Source: VXOI01 sp965261945 (GTDB lineage Bacteria; Chloroflexota; Dehalococcoidia; Lucifugimonadales; UBA3495). From it: a DNA stretch of 64,000 nucleotides. Of this stretch, positions 15,243-23,394 are shown one piece after another (positions within the stretch are counted from its first letter, which is position 1; each line of letters opens with the position of its first letter). Under the pieces are notes generated by a model. The model was not told the origin of the DNA. It did no database searches and saw only the letters and a list, made by a program, of their open reading frames with translations. Position numbers and translations under genes: made by a program. Location: the NCBI GenBank assembly GCA_965261945.1, contig CBDHEF010000001.1, forward strand, positions 310,001-374,000, in the 5' to 3' direction.

Positions 15243-15791
15243 TTAGCCTGCTTCAAGGACGGTATGTCCGTTGGCCCTGGGGCAGACGTGTCCTTCGGGG
15301 TCGATGGGCTGCCCGCAAAGGAAGCAGTCGGGGCGGCCCGCGGCGCAGATACGCAACGACTCTTCGGCCAGTTCGCTGGCTTGGGTCAGTGTCATCCAGA
15401 AGCTGACCGACTCGGCTTCTTCTTCGGCCCGCTCCTCGTCCGTCTCCCGCTCGTGGGCCTGCATGAAAAATGAGTTGGTTTCCTGGTCATGGCTGAGGAA
15501 CATCTGGCCCGCCTTGAAGTCTATGGTGGCTTCGCCTCCGGGCCATGCCGCTTCCTGGGGAGCGCTTTCCCGCGCCTTTTCCTCGGGCGACAGCCGGGCC
15601 ACGAAGTCCCGAAGATAGACTCCAAGCTGGAACAGTTGCTCCTTCTCCAGCCACAGGGAACAGAATGCCGAGCCGGAGTGCAAGTCCAGCCGGAAAGTGC
15701 GCCGTCCCGGCTGACCGAAAGTGACCGCTTCCACCCGCGAGAGCGCGCCCAGCGGGTGCTTAACCTGCTTCTCTTCCATGGCCTCTATCAT
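15243..15791 (-). CDS. DUF3090-family protein with C-terminal zinc-finger motif
   Basis: 182 residues from the ATG at 15791 (an ATG at 15779 is also possible). EAVTFGQPGRRTFRLDLHSG near the start and LEKEQLFQLGVYLRDFV are DUF3090 signatures. The C-terminus CFLCGQPIDPEGHVCPRANG is the conserved Cys/His cluster. An acidic stretch precedes it. Function is unknown. It pairs with the SCO1664 gene immediately downstream, as in other genomes. Confidence 0.83.
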   Translation of the reverse strand: MIEAMEEKQVKHPLGALSRVEAVTFGQPGRRTFRLDLHSGSAFCSLWLEKEQLFQLGVYLRDFVARLSPEEKARESAPQEAAWPGGEATIDFKAGQMFLSHDQETNSFFMQAHERETDEERAEEEAESVSFWMTLTQASELAEESLRICAAGRPDCFLCGQPIDPEGHVCPRANGHTVLEAG

Positions 15792-15923
15792 AGTAGCCCA
15801 CGCCACCCGGTGGCAAGCGGCTGGCGCATATCTGCCATCGCCTTTTCATACTCGTTCTTCCTGGAGTAAGAGGCCTGGGGTGGGGGGGATACCTGCGTAT
15901 CGACGACGGTTTCCTGTACGGAC

Positions 15924-15960
15924 ACGCCCTCACCCTAACCTTATCCCAAAGGGAGGGGGA
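15924..15960. repeat. REP-like repeat family 2
   Basis: The 372-bp span 15792-16163 contains no gene. It holds this degenerate copy (CGCCCTCACCCTAACC, then CCCAAAGGGAGGGGG), a 22-bp direct repeat at 16005-16046, and an inverted repeat CGGCCCCGCTC / GAGCGGGGCCG at about 16060-16106 downstream of comM. Confidence 0.6.
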
Positions 15961-16004
15961 ACTTTGCCTGAGCATGAAGAGCCCCCGGCATTTCTACTCC
16001 GGGG

Positions 16005-16046
16005 CGTAGCAATCCGGTTAGAAGGACGTAGCAATCCGGTTAGAAG
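16005..16046. repeat. 22-bp direct repeat x2
   Basis: CGTAGCAATCCGGTTAGAAG at 16005-16024 and again at 16027-16046, in the gene-free span between DUF3090 and comM. Confidence 0.8.
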
Positions 16047-16163
16047 AAGGGGATGGTCGTCGGCCCCGCTCCCGGCCAATGGGAAACAATCGAGCGGGGC
16101 CGTTGTTGCGTGTTGTCGGCGCAGGATTGTGCCGAAAGCGTTGCCCATAGCGGCCAGCCACCC

Positions 16164-17693
16164 CTACCCGAGCGCCGCCCGCGCCCGGTATTGCAGGGCT
16201 TCGGCCAGGTGGGGCACGCTGATGCGTTCCGCACCGTCGAGGTCGGCGATGGTGCGCGACACCTTCAGCACCCGGTGGAAGGCGCGGGCCGACAGCGTCA
16301 GGCGCTGGGCGGCGGTCTGGAGCAGGCTCCTTGCGCCGTCGTCCAGTTGGCAGTGTTGCCAGACTTCGGCGGGGCCCATTTCCGAGTTGCAGAGGAAGCC
16401 GTTGTCCCGGAACCGCTCGCGCTGGACTTCCCGGGCCTGCTCGACCCGCTTACGCGGGCGGCTGGATTCTTCGGCAGGGTTATTATCCACCAGCTTTTCG
16501 TACTCCACCGGCGGAACCTCTACGAACACGTCCACCCGGTCCAGCAGCGGGCCGCTGATCTTCTTCTGATACCGGGCCACCGTCGAGGAACTGCAAGTGC
16601 ATTCCTTTACCGGGTGGGTATGGAACCCGCAGGGGCAGGGGTTCATGGCCGCCACCATCATGAAGCTGGCCGGGTAGGTGACGCTGCCCGAAACGCGGCT
16701 GATGGTTACCACCTTGTCCTCCAGCGGCTGCCGTAGCGATTCCAGCGCCGCGTGGTTGAACTCCGGCAGTTCATCAAGGAACAGTACGCCTCGATGACTA
16801 AGGGTGATCTCGCCGGGCCTCAATGAGCGGCCGCCGCCCACCAGCCCGGCGTTGGAAATGGTGTAGTGGGGCGAACGGAAGGGACGCCGCATCATCAGCG
16901 GATTGTCGCTTTGCAGAGCTCCGTGAACGCTGTATATCTTGGTGACCTCCAACGCTTCCTGCGGGACCATGCGAGGCAGGATGGACGGCAGGCAGCGGGC
17001 CAGAAGGGTCTTGCCGCTGCCCGGCGGCCCGCTGAACAGCAGGTTGTGAAACCCGGCGGCGGCCACCTCCAGGGCCCGCTTGGCGTGTTCCTGCCCCTTG
17101 ATGTGGGCCAGGTCCGCCTGCATGGGAGCTTCGGTTACCGGGGCGCAGTTCGCCCATCCGTCGCCCTGCATCGGCTGTAACCGGGTTTCGCCCTTGAGAT
17201 GGCGAATCACCGACTCCAGCGTGGTTGCCGGGTAGACTGTGATGTCTTCCACGAGCGACGCTTCCTCGGCGTCCATCGCGGGAACGAAGACCGAGTTATA
17301 GCCCTGATTGCGGGCCACCGAGACCATTGTCAGTATGCCGTTGGTGTGTCGCAGGCTGCCGTCGAGCGACAGCTCGCCCATAAATACAGCGTCGTCGGGG
17401 GCGGCTTCCAGTTGCCCGGAACTTAACATTATGCCAATGGCGATGGGCAGGTCGTAGGCCGGCCCTTCCTTCTTCAGGTCGGCTGGGGCGAGGTTGACGG
17501 TGATACGGCGCATGGGAAATTCGCAGCCGCTATTGCGCAACGCGGCGCGTACCCGCTCCTTGGCCTCCTGCACTGCCGTGTCCGGCAGGCCCACCATGTT
17601 GAACTTGGGGACGCCAGGAGAAAGGTCTACCTCGACCCGGATGATGAACCCTTCCAGCCCTGCCATTGCGCAGGAATTGGTGCAAGCTAACAC
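16164..17693 (-). CDS. comM: ComM/YifB-family Mg-chelatase-like AAA ATPase
   Basis: 509 residues, the family length. N-terminal Lon-like fold: VEVDLSPGVPKFNMVGLPDT at residues 21-40. The AAA core has Walker A FSGPPGSGKTLLARCLPSIL, Walker B GVLFLDELPEF, and the zinc-like block MNPCPCGFHTHPVKECTCSS. The C-terminal helical domain ends with RTIADLDGAERISVPHLAEALQ broken into family-typical blocks. ComM is a hexameric helicase that promotes branch migration during natural transformation. The GTG start at 17693 has AGGAGG six bases upstream. It stands alone on the minus strand, with long gene-free spans on both sides. Confidence 0.93.
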   Translation of the reverse strand: MLACTNSCAMAGLEGFIIRVEVDLSPGVPKFNMVGLPDTAVQEAKERVRAALRNSGCEFPMRRITVNLAPADLKKEGPAYDLPIAIGIMLSSGQLEAAPDDAVFMGELSLDGSLRHTNGILTMVSVARNQGYNSVFVPAMDAEEASLVEDITVYPATTLESVIRHLKGETRLQPMQGDGWANCAPVTEAPMQADLAHIKGQEHAKRALEVAAAGFHNLLFSGPPGSGKTLLARCLPSILPRMVPQEALEVTKIYSVHGALQSDNPLMMRRPFRSPHYTISNAGLVGGGRSLRPGEITLSHRGVLFLDELPEFNHAALESLRQPLEDKVVTISRVSGSVTYPASFMMVAAMNPCPCGFHTHPVKECTCSSSTVARYQKKISGPLLDRVDVFVEVPPVEYEKLVDNNPAEESSRPRKRVEQAREVQRERFRDNGFLCNSEMGPAEVWQHCQLDDGARSLLQTAAQRLTLSARAFHRVLKVSRTIADLDGAERISVPHLAEALQYRARAALG

Positions 17694-18257
17694 ATGACCC
17701 TCCTAATGTCCTCGCCTCCCCGCCCCCGGTGCCTGGAGAGTTCCGTCTGCTGGGAGCGGTGAGGCGAGATGCAGGTTTGTCCGACACTCGGTCTTCTGAA
17801 ACTTTAGTTCTACAAGCGAAAGTTCCGCAAGTGGCAACTGTCAGCAATTTTCGGTGGCGCAACGAAAGAGCAGGGCAATCGCGTCTTGATTTCAGCAACT
17901 CAGCAGGTTGGATCCAGGTTTGGATAGGGGGGGAAACTGCCGGTTTGCAGGGGCTGATTGTTTCGTTTTTCCGCTCATTTCCGCTCATTCCCCACCATTC
18001 CGGCAATTCCGGGCTGGCCGTTGGTTCAAGGCAGACCCGCCGGGATGTCGTGCGGGTTGTGTATGCCATCCGATATGGACATAGAATCCATGTTGGAGAA
18101 GGGGCGCCAGGCCCGGCAAGGCGCGAATGACGGCAAAATGAGATTCCAGCCTTGAAAACGCGATTGCCCTCAACGAAGGAGCCAGAAAGAAGCGGAAGGG
18201 GGGAGAAATCGCGCCCGCCGGAAGCAGCGGGGGAATGAGCAGGGGCCAGGTTGGCGG
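17694..18257. other. 564-bp gene-free span with a distant 13-bp inverted repeat
   Basis: No convincing gene. AGGGCAATCGCGT at 17872-17884 is matched in inverted orientation by ACGCGATTGCCCT at 18158-18170, enclosing about 270 bp of more AT-rich DNA. This is compatible with a short non-autonomous element, but flanking target duplications were not found. Confidence 0.4.
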
Positions 18258-19076
18258 CTATGCCCGCCGGACGCTGGCCTGCATCAGGTCGTAAGCGGCG
18301 CTAATGGGGCCGGTGTAGTGGCGGGAGGCGTCTTCCAGCAAGGGGTCCTGGTTTTCGTGGAAGTCGTTGTCCAGGTGGGTGAGAATCAGCCGCGCCACCG
18401 ATGCCTGAGAGGCCACACGCGCCGCGTCGCCGGACGTGGCATGAAGGCGGCTCACGGCCATATCGTGGGCAGCGTCAGTGGTCAGGGCCTCATGTATCAG
18501 CAGGTCGGCCCCCTGCGCTGCCTCGACCAGGCTGGGGCTGTAGGTTGTGTCGCCGGAGAACACCACCGCCATGCCCCCGGACTCGACCCTCCAGCCAATG
18601 GAGCCGGGGATGTGGTCAACGTCAAACGACCAAGCCACGGTCTCCGGCCCCAGCTCCAGCTTGTGGCCCCTTGGGACTTCCCGCCAGCGCATTATCTGGC
18701 GCCCGCCGTGGTTGTAGGCGGCGTCCTCTCGTATGTCGGGAATACGGCCCGCCACCGCTGCTTTTCGCAGGCCATCCAGTCCGCCTGCGCTGCCGTAGAT
18801 GGGCAGGGGCGTTTCCTCGGTGGTCTCATGGGAGCGGCGCGCCTGGATGAACATCAGCCCCGAAAGGTGGTCCTGGTGGTCGTGGGACAGCAGCACATGG
18901 TCGTAATCCAGCGCCCGGATGCCGGCGGCCTCGCCGTTGCGCAACGCCGAGTTCCCGGAACTGCCGTCCAGCAACAGCGTCGTTCCATCGCCGCAGCGAA
19001 TGGCGATGGCGGTGTGGGCGCGGGTGGTGGACATTCCCGCGCCGGTGCCGAGGAAGGTAATTTCCAACCTACTCAT
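18258..19076 (-). CDS. metallo-beta-lactamase-fold hydrolase, RNase Z-like
   Basis: 272 residues. ITFLGTGAG at the start and LLSHDHQDHLSGL (H-x-H-x-D-H at about residues 64-69) give the binuclear metal site; FSGDTTYS and ILTHLDNDFHENQD supply the later ligands. The layout is that of RNase Z/arylsulfatase-type MBL hydrolases. Its ATG overlaps the stop of a paralogue at 19073 by 4 bp. It is last in a long operon whose preceding member is a gentisate-dioxygenase-like bicupin, so a role in aromatic or lactone breakdown is possible. The substrate is unknown. Confidence 0.83.
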   Translation of the reverse strand: MSRLEITFLGTGAGMSTTRAHTAIAIRCGDGTTLLLDGSSGNSALRNGEAAGIRALDYDHVLLSHDHQDHLSGLMFIQARRSHETTEETPLPIYGSAGGLDGLRKAAVAGRIPDIREDAAYNHGGRQIMRWREVPRGHKLELGPETVAWSFDVDHIPGSIGWRVESGGMAVVFSGDTTYSPSLVEAAQGADLLIHEALTTDAAHDMAVSRLHATSGDAARVASQASVARLILTHLDNDFHENQDPLLEDASRHYTGPISAAYDLMQASVRRA

Positions 19077-19879
19077 CCCAGCGTAATCTGTTGGCAGTCA
19101 TGGGCGACGGCAATGGGTCCGGCATAGTGTTGGGCGGCTTCAACCCCGAGAAGGTGGGAATCGGCGTGGTAAGGGTCGGTGAGATGCGTCAGGACAAGGC
19201 TGGCCGCCCTCGCTTCTGAGGCGGCCTTGCCCGCCTCTCCGCCGGTGCTGTGCCCTGAGGCGCTGGCCATGACGGTGTCGGCGACGCAGAAGGCCTCGTG
19301 GATCAGCAGATCCGCGCCCTCTGCCGCTTTCACCAGTTCGGAGCTGTACCTGGTGTCCCCGGAGAACACCACGGCCCTACCGTCGCACTCAACGCGCCAG
19401 CCGGACGCGCCGGTAATGTGGTCTGCCGGGAAGTGCCAGGCCGTAGTCCTCGGCCCCAGTTCAATCACGTGGCCGTGTTGAGAGGGTTTCCAGTGCAGCA
19501 GTTCGCGTCCATCGGAATTGCGCCCGAAATCGCCAGATATATCCCGGATGTTCAGCCGCGTGGCGATGGAGTGCCGTTTCAGACCTTCCAGTGCCTCGTA
19601 GGTCGCGTGGACTCGGAGGGGTCCGAGGTCTTCTCCCGACATTGCGCGGTCGAACTGCACGAAATCAATTCCGCTCATGTGGTCCGGGTGGTCGTGGGAA
19701 AGCAGCACGTCGTGGAACTCGCGCAGGTTGATGCCCACGGCGGCGGCGTGCCGGAGCGCGGAGTTGCCGGAGCTGGAGTCGAGCAACAGCTTTGTGCCAT
19801 CCGGGCATTCCAGGGCCATGCCCGTGTGCGCCCTGAGGGAGGAATTGCCGGCGCCCGTGCCGAGGAATGTAATCTTCAT
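19073..19879 (-). CDS. metallo-beta-lactamase-fold hydrolase, paralogue 2
   Basis: 268 residues, clearly homologous over its full length to the next gene. KITFLGTGAGNSSLRAHTG, LLSHDHPDHMSGIDF with the metal motif, FSGDTRYSSELVKAAEGADL and LVLTHLTDPYH are the matching blocks. It lies 6 bp after the bicupin stop and overlaps its paralogue by 4 bp (ATGA). The pair arose by tandem duplication and has since diverged, suggesting different substrates. Confidence 0.83.
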   Translation of the reverse strand: MKITFLGTGAGNSSLRAHTGMALECPDGTKLLLDSSSGNSALRHAAAVGINLREFHDVLLSHDHPDHMSGIDFVQFDRAMSGEDLGPLRVHATYEALEGLKRHSIATRLNIRDISGDFGRNSDGRELLHWKPSQHGHVIELGPRTTAWHFPADHITGASGWRVECDGRAVVFSGDTRYSSELVKAAEGADLLIHEAFCVADTVMASASGHSTGGEAGKAASEARAASLVLTHLTDPYHADSHLLGVEAAQHYAGPIAVAHDCQQITLG

Positions 19880-19885
19880 GGTGGG

Positions 19886-20953
19886 CTAGACCTGATGCCC
19901 TTCGGGGTGGGCCTGCTCGCGGAGCAGGCTCAGCGCCTTCAGCACCGGGGCCTCGGTGAAGCTGAACAGCACGGCCGGCTCGGTGTCCGAAGCGTTGGCG
20001 TGTTCATGGAAGTTCCAGCCCGGTACGCAGAAGACGTCTTTGTCTTCCCACTCCAGCGTCTCTCCGTTGACCACCGAATGGCCGCGCCCTTGTACTACGT
20101 GGTAGATGGCTCCGGCAGTGTGTCGGTGGGCCTTGGTGGCCTCGCCGGGACGCAGCATCTGGATGTGACAGGCGATGGTGGGCATTACCGGGCCGCCGGT
20201 GTTGGGGTTGGTGTATTCCATGATCACGCCGTCGAAGGGGCTGCCGTCCACTTCCGGGGCCAGTCGTTGCAACGTCTCCCAAGTCTGCTTCCACGGGTAA
20301 TGCAGCAGCGGCGAGTGGGCCTCGCCGCCGGTCTCCCACGTTGGGCGCAGGGTGCCGGCGCCATAGCGGGTCAGCGACGAGTCCGTGGGTTCGGTGACCG
20401 GCTGCACGTCTTCGGGGTAGGGTTCGTAATAGACGGCCTCCAGCATGTGCACCAGCGGTATGTCCAGCCCGTCCAGCCAGATTATGGGGTCGGCGGTTTC
20501 GTTGGTGTGGTCGTGCCAGGTCCAGTTGGGTGTCAGCACCAAATCGCCGGGGAACATGGGGATGCGGTCGCCGTTGACCGTGGTGGAGCCGCCTTGGCTG
20601 TCGATGATGAAGCGCAGGGCCGCCGGGGTGTGCCGGTGGGCCCGGGCGGCCTCGCCGGGCATGACGATTTGCAGGCCGGCGAACATGGAGTTGGTGGTGG
20701 CCATGCGGTTCAGGCCGGGGTTGAGGAGCATCAGCACCCGGCGTTCGGCGTCGGCAGTGCCGATGAGATCGCCGGCCCGAAGCGCCTGCGGCTGAAGGTC
20801 GCGCCAGCGCCACAGGAAGGGCAGCGCCTTGCTCTTCGGCTCGGCTACCAGCGCCTCCTCCTGTACCAGCCACAGGGGCGATGTGTTGAAGCCGCGCAAT
20901 TCTTCATAGAAGCGGTCGAGTGTTTCCGCCGTTGCTCCTGTACTCGAAAGCAT
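19886..20953 (-). CDS. bicupin, gentisate 1,2-dioxygenase-like
   Basis: 355 residues from the ATG at 20953, preceded by GGAGGGAG; gentisate dioxygenases are about this long. Two cupin domains: AHRHTPAALRFIIDSQGG with PNWTWHDH (about residues 100-145) and KAHRHTAGAIYHVVQGRG with PGWNFHEH (about 270-315). The paired His residues should hold Fe(II) for ring cleavage of gentisate or a related hydroxy-aromatic. It is followed by two MBL-fold hydrolases, as in aromatic degradation clusters. Salicylate or hydroxynaphthoate cleavage are alternatives. Confidence 0.82.
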   Translation of the reverse strand: MLSSTGATAETLDRFYEELRGFNTSPLWLVQEEALVAEPKSKALPFLWRWRDLQPQALRAGDLIGTADAERRVLMLLNPGLNRMATTNSMFAGLQIVMPGEAARAHRHTPAALRFIIDSQGGSTTVNGDRIPMFPGDLVLTPNWTWHDHTNETADPIIWLDGLDIPLVHMLEAVYYEPYPEDVQPVTEPTDSSLTRYGAGTLRPTWETGGEAHSPLLHYPWKQTWETLQRLAPEVDGSPFDGVIMEYTNPNTGGPVMPTIACHIQMLRPGEATKAHRHTAGAIYHVVQGRGHSVVNGETLEWEDKDVFCVPGWNFHEHANASDTEPAVLFSFTEAPVLKALSLLREQAHPEGHQV

Positions 20954-20993
20954 CGCTCCCTCCGGAGTGGGTAAATAGTGAACACGGTGACGG

Positions 20994-21644
20994 TCAGCGC
21001 CGCCCGCTCCATTCCTGCCAGGCTGCCAGTTGCGCCTCCAGCGCCTTCTGGCGCAGGGCAATAGTCAGGTCGCCCCGTGTGCGCTCCAGCACGGCGCGCA
21101 TGGCGTCGGTGGTGTGGCGCAAGCCGCCCGTTACGGCCTCGGGGAAGTCCACGGTGACCAGCACGCCATAGATTTCGTCCATGACTTCCATAAGCTCCTC
21201 GCACCGCCCTACGCTGTCCTTGCGCAGGCCGTCGAGGATGTAGCGGCGCAGTTCTCCGATGACCTCGGCCATGCCGTTGAGGTAGGCGGGCGGGTCTACG
21301 CCCAGTTCCTCAGCGGTGGGTATGTTCTCTCCGGAGATGACGGCGAGGGTGATGTTGGCCTCGGTGAACTCCTTGCGGGCGTCGTTCATAAATCCCGCGT
21401 TGTAGATGAGCGGACTGTCGGACCGGATGTGCTCGGCAGCTTGCAGGCGGTCTGAGGCGGACGAGATAAGCCGGCTCGCTTCGTCAAAATCCGAGCGGTG
21501 GACGGCGCGGATAGCATTAGCGGAGAGCCGGATCACCTCTCGGGAAACCGAAAGCCCCTCTTCCCGGTCGCGGTTCCGGGTGGAGAGCTGTTCGATGGCG
21601 CGGTTGCCGATGTTGGTCAGGTCGTCGCTGTATCTCGACGGCAT
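20994..21644 (-). CDS. translin-family RNA-binding protein
   Basis: 216 residues, almost all helical. Blocks matching the translin family (COG2178): SREVIRLSANAIRAVHR, GFMNDARKEFTEANITLAVI, YLNGMAEVIGELRRYILDGL, LMEVMDEIYGVLVTVDFPEA and LRHTTDAMRAVLERTRGDLT. Translins are known from eukaryotes and archaea, with bacterial members less common. They bind RNA or DNA as multimers and, with TRAX, can act as RNases; the acidic catalytic set was not mapped here. The ATG overlaps the thiE stop (ATGA), so it is co-translated with ThiE. Confidence 0.75.
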   Translation of the reverse strand: MPSRYSDDLTNIGNRAIEQLSTRNRDREEGLSVSREVIRLSANAIRAVHRSDFDEASRLISSASDRLQAAEHIRSDSPLIYNAGFMNDARKEFTEANITLAVISGENIPTAEELGVDPPAYLNGMAEVIGELRRYILDGLRKDSVGRCEELMEVMDEIYGVLVTVDFPEAVTGGLRHTTDAMRAVLERTRGDLTIALRQKALEAQLAAWQEWSGRR

Positions 21645-22615
21645 CAGGTACGACCTCCTGCCGCCTCGATGGCCGCGGTCATCCGGGCGGCCGCGGCCTC
21701 CGGCTCTTCGGCCAGCCCGACGGCGGCGGTGACGCAGATGGCGTCTGCCCCCGCTTCCACCACCGGCGTGACGTTCTCCAGGTTGATGCCGCCGATGGCG
21801 ACCAGGGGCACCCTGGCCAGCGCCTTTGCCTCCCGCACCCGGCCCGGCCCTTGGGGATTGCGGGCCACGCCCTTGCTGGTGGTGGCGTAGATTGCGCCGA
21901 AGGCCACATGGTCGGCGCCCATTTCCTGGGACTCTACCAACTGCTCGAACTCCCGGTTGGAGCGCCCCAGCACCTGATGCGGCGCCAAAACTTGCCTCGC
22001 TTGGGCAACGGGCAGGTCGGTCTGCCCGACGTGCAGTCCTCCCGAACCGACAGCGGCGGCCACGTCTGCGTGGTCGTTGATTATCAGCAGCGCGCCGTTG
22101 CGTTGGCAAAGGTCTTGCAGAGCTACGGCCAAGGGCAATGACTCGCCCTTGTCGCGCAGCTTGTCGCGCAGTTGCAGCATCCTCGCCCCCCCGTTGACGG
22201 CGGCGACGGCGATTTCCAGCGGGTCGCGCCCTCCGGTGACCTGCGGGTCGATGATGACGTACAGGCCCCGCACCTGGCTGGCCTTCTCCCGGCGTATGTC
22301 TGATCCCAACTGCGCCGATAGTTCCTCAAGAGCGTGGCGGACGCGCCCGGCAGTCTCCCACGGGATGGGGCTGGACGCTTCGTTGGCTTCCAGCTGGGAG
22401 AGCAGGAGTTGCGACGTTGCAATCAGGGACAGAGTCTGCTCGCCGGTCTGCGGCGGAGGGTTGTCGGTCTCGGCCAGGGCCAGCGGCGAGGGTAGAGAAG
22501 GCAGCAATTCCGTCAGGCCCCGCAGGGCGTTCGTTGCCGCAGCCGGTGGCGCGACGGCCACGGCGCTCAGGCAGTGGTGAATCATCGAGTAATGGCTGTG
22601 TCCGGCGCCGCTCAC
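21644..22615 (-). CDS. thiE: thiamine-phosphate synthase ThiE with N-terminal extension
   Basis: 323 residues; usual ThiE is about 210. It joins HMP-PP and THZ-P to give thiamine phosphate. The synthase domain starts near residue 115: RGLYVIIDP, ARMLQLRDKLRDKGES, LLIINDHADVA, GGLHVGQTDLP, VAFGAIYATTSKG and PLVAIGGINLENV are all family blocks. The usual GxSTH is GRSNRE. The first 110 residues are helical and unrecognised, ending ALEELSAQLGSDIRREKA. The GTG start at 22615 overlaps the FmdB stop (GTGA). Other thiamine genes are not in the window. Confidence 0.87.
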   Translation of the reverse strand: MSGAGHSHYSMIHHCLSAVAVAPPAAATNALRGLTELLPSLPSPLALAETDNPPPQTGEQTLSLIATSQLLLSQLEANEASSPIPWETAGRVRHALEELSAQLGSDIRREKASQVRGLYVIIDPQVTGGRDPLEIAVAAVNGGARMLQLRDKLRDKGESLPLAVALQDLCQRNGALLIINDHADVAAAVGSGGLHVGQTDLPVAQARQVLAPHQVLGRSNREFEQLVESQEMGADHVAFGAIYATTSKGVARNPQGPGRVREAKALARVPLVAIGGINLENVTPVVEAGADAICVTAAVGLAEEPEAAAARMTAAIEAAGGRT

Positions 22616-22953
22616 AGGTCAAGCCCCTTGGGAGTCTCGCCCGACCGGGCGGAGTCGATGTTGTCGCGCACCGATTGGGGCATATCCACCCCGAATTTGT
22701 CGAAGGCCGCTTCCACGTTGCGGCCTATGTTGCGGGGGTCCTGGTAATACTCCGGCGAACGGTGCTCGCTGCCCGGCGCGAACTGCTCATGCACCGCCGC
22801 TGTTGTCTTGCCCATAGCAAACGAGGACATACGCCGCGCCATCTCGCCGCTGCCGCAGTGTGAGCACACCGCCGTAACATCGCTGCCGATGGTGCGGACG
22901 AAGAACGACGACACCCGCCCGCAGTCCTGGCATCTGTATTCGTAGATAGGCAT
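22612..22953 (-). CDS. FmdB-family zinc-ribbon protein 1
   Basis: 113 residues. The N-terminal MPIYEYRCQDCG and CSHCGSGEMARRMSSFA form the paired CxxC zinc ribbon of FmdB/regulatory-protein-like small proteins. The C-terminus is a charged helical tail (YYQDPRNIGRNVEAAFDKFG). FmdB was first noted next to formamidase but the function of most members is unknown. It overlaps the thiE start and is a paralogue of the gene just upstream. Confidence 0.82.
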   Translation of the reverse strand: MPIYEYRCQDCGRVSSFFVRTIGSDVTAVCSHCGSGEMARRMSSFAMGKTTAAVHEQFAPGSEHRSPEYYQDPRNIGRNVEAAFDKFGVDMPQSVRDNIDSARSGETPKGLDL

Positions 22954-22985
22954 GAAGTCTCCGGCCCCCCCTGCGTTAGCTGGCC

Positions 22986-23020
22986 CCTCTGACTCTGGGA
23001 GAGAGTTGGGGTGAGGTCAT
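22986..23020. repeat. REP-like repeat family 2
   Basis: CTCTGACTCTGGGAGAGAGT followed by TGGGGTGAGG, in the 71-bp gap between the two FmdB-like genes. Confidence 0.65.
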
Positions 23021-23024
23021 GGTT

Positions 23025-23339
23025 TCAGCCATCGGTGATTTCCCGGCGCATCCGGTCGAAGTCTGACGTGGTCTCGCCGCCCATCTCACGCTTAATGCGG
23101 CCCATGTACTGGTCAATGCCGGCTGGGCTGTTTTCGTCCACGTCGCGGGCTGTTTCGCCGCTGGGGACCCAGTTCAGACTGTCGCCCCACGACGCACGGA
23201 AGGAGAAAGCCGACATCAGCCGCTCCATGTCCGTCCCGCCGCACTCGCGGCACTCCACGGCGCGGTTAGCCGACCAACTGTAGACCAGCTTGGATCTGAC
23301 GGCGTTGCAGTCTCCGCAACGGTACTCATAGATAGGCAT
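23025..23339 (-). CDS. FmdB-family zinc-ribbon protein 2
   Basis: 104 residues, MPIYEYRCGDCNAVRSKLVY then CRECGGTDMERLMSAFSF: the same zinc ribbon as its neighbour, with a different tail ending FDRMRREITDG. It appears to be the first gene of the minus-strand operon that runs through FmdB1, ThiE, translin, bicupin and the two MBL hydrolases. Confidence 0.8.
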   Translation of the reverse strand: MPIYEYRCGDCNAVRSKLVYSWSANRAVECRECGGTDMERLMSAFSFRASWGDSLNWVPSGETARDVDENSPAGIDQYMGRIKREMGGETTSDFDRMRREITDG

Positions 23340-23394
23340 AGCGCCGGTATTTTAGCACGGTGGGCAACGTGGCGCAGGGAGGGAGAGCAGGCAA

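Noticed and set aside
19298..20974. A 558-residue plus-strand frame opposite the bicupin and MBL genes
   Set aside because: Antisense shadow in GC-rich DNA; composition is Gly/Val/His-rich with no motif, and the minus-strand genes are well supported.
22612..23339. A TPP riboswitch upstream of thiE
   Set aside because: The upstream DNA codes for FmdB-like proteins and no TPP consensus (CUGAGA, ACCUGA) arrangement was seen.
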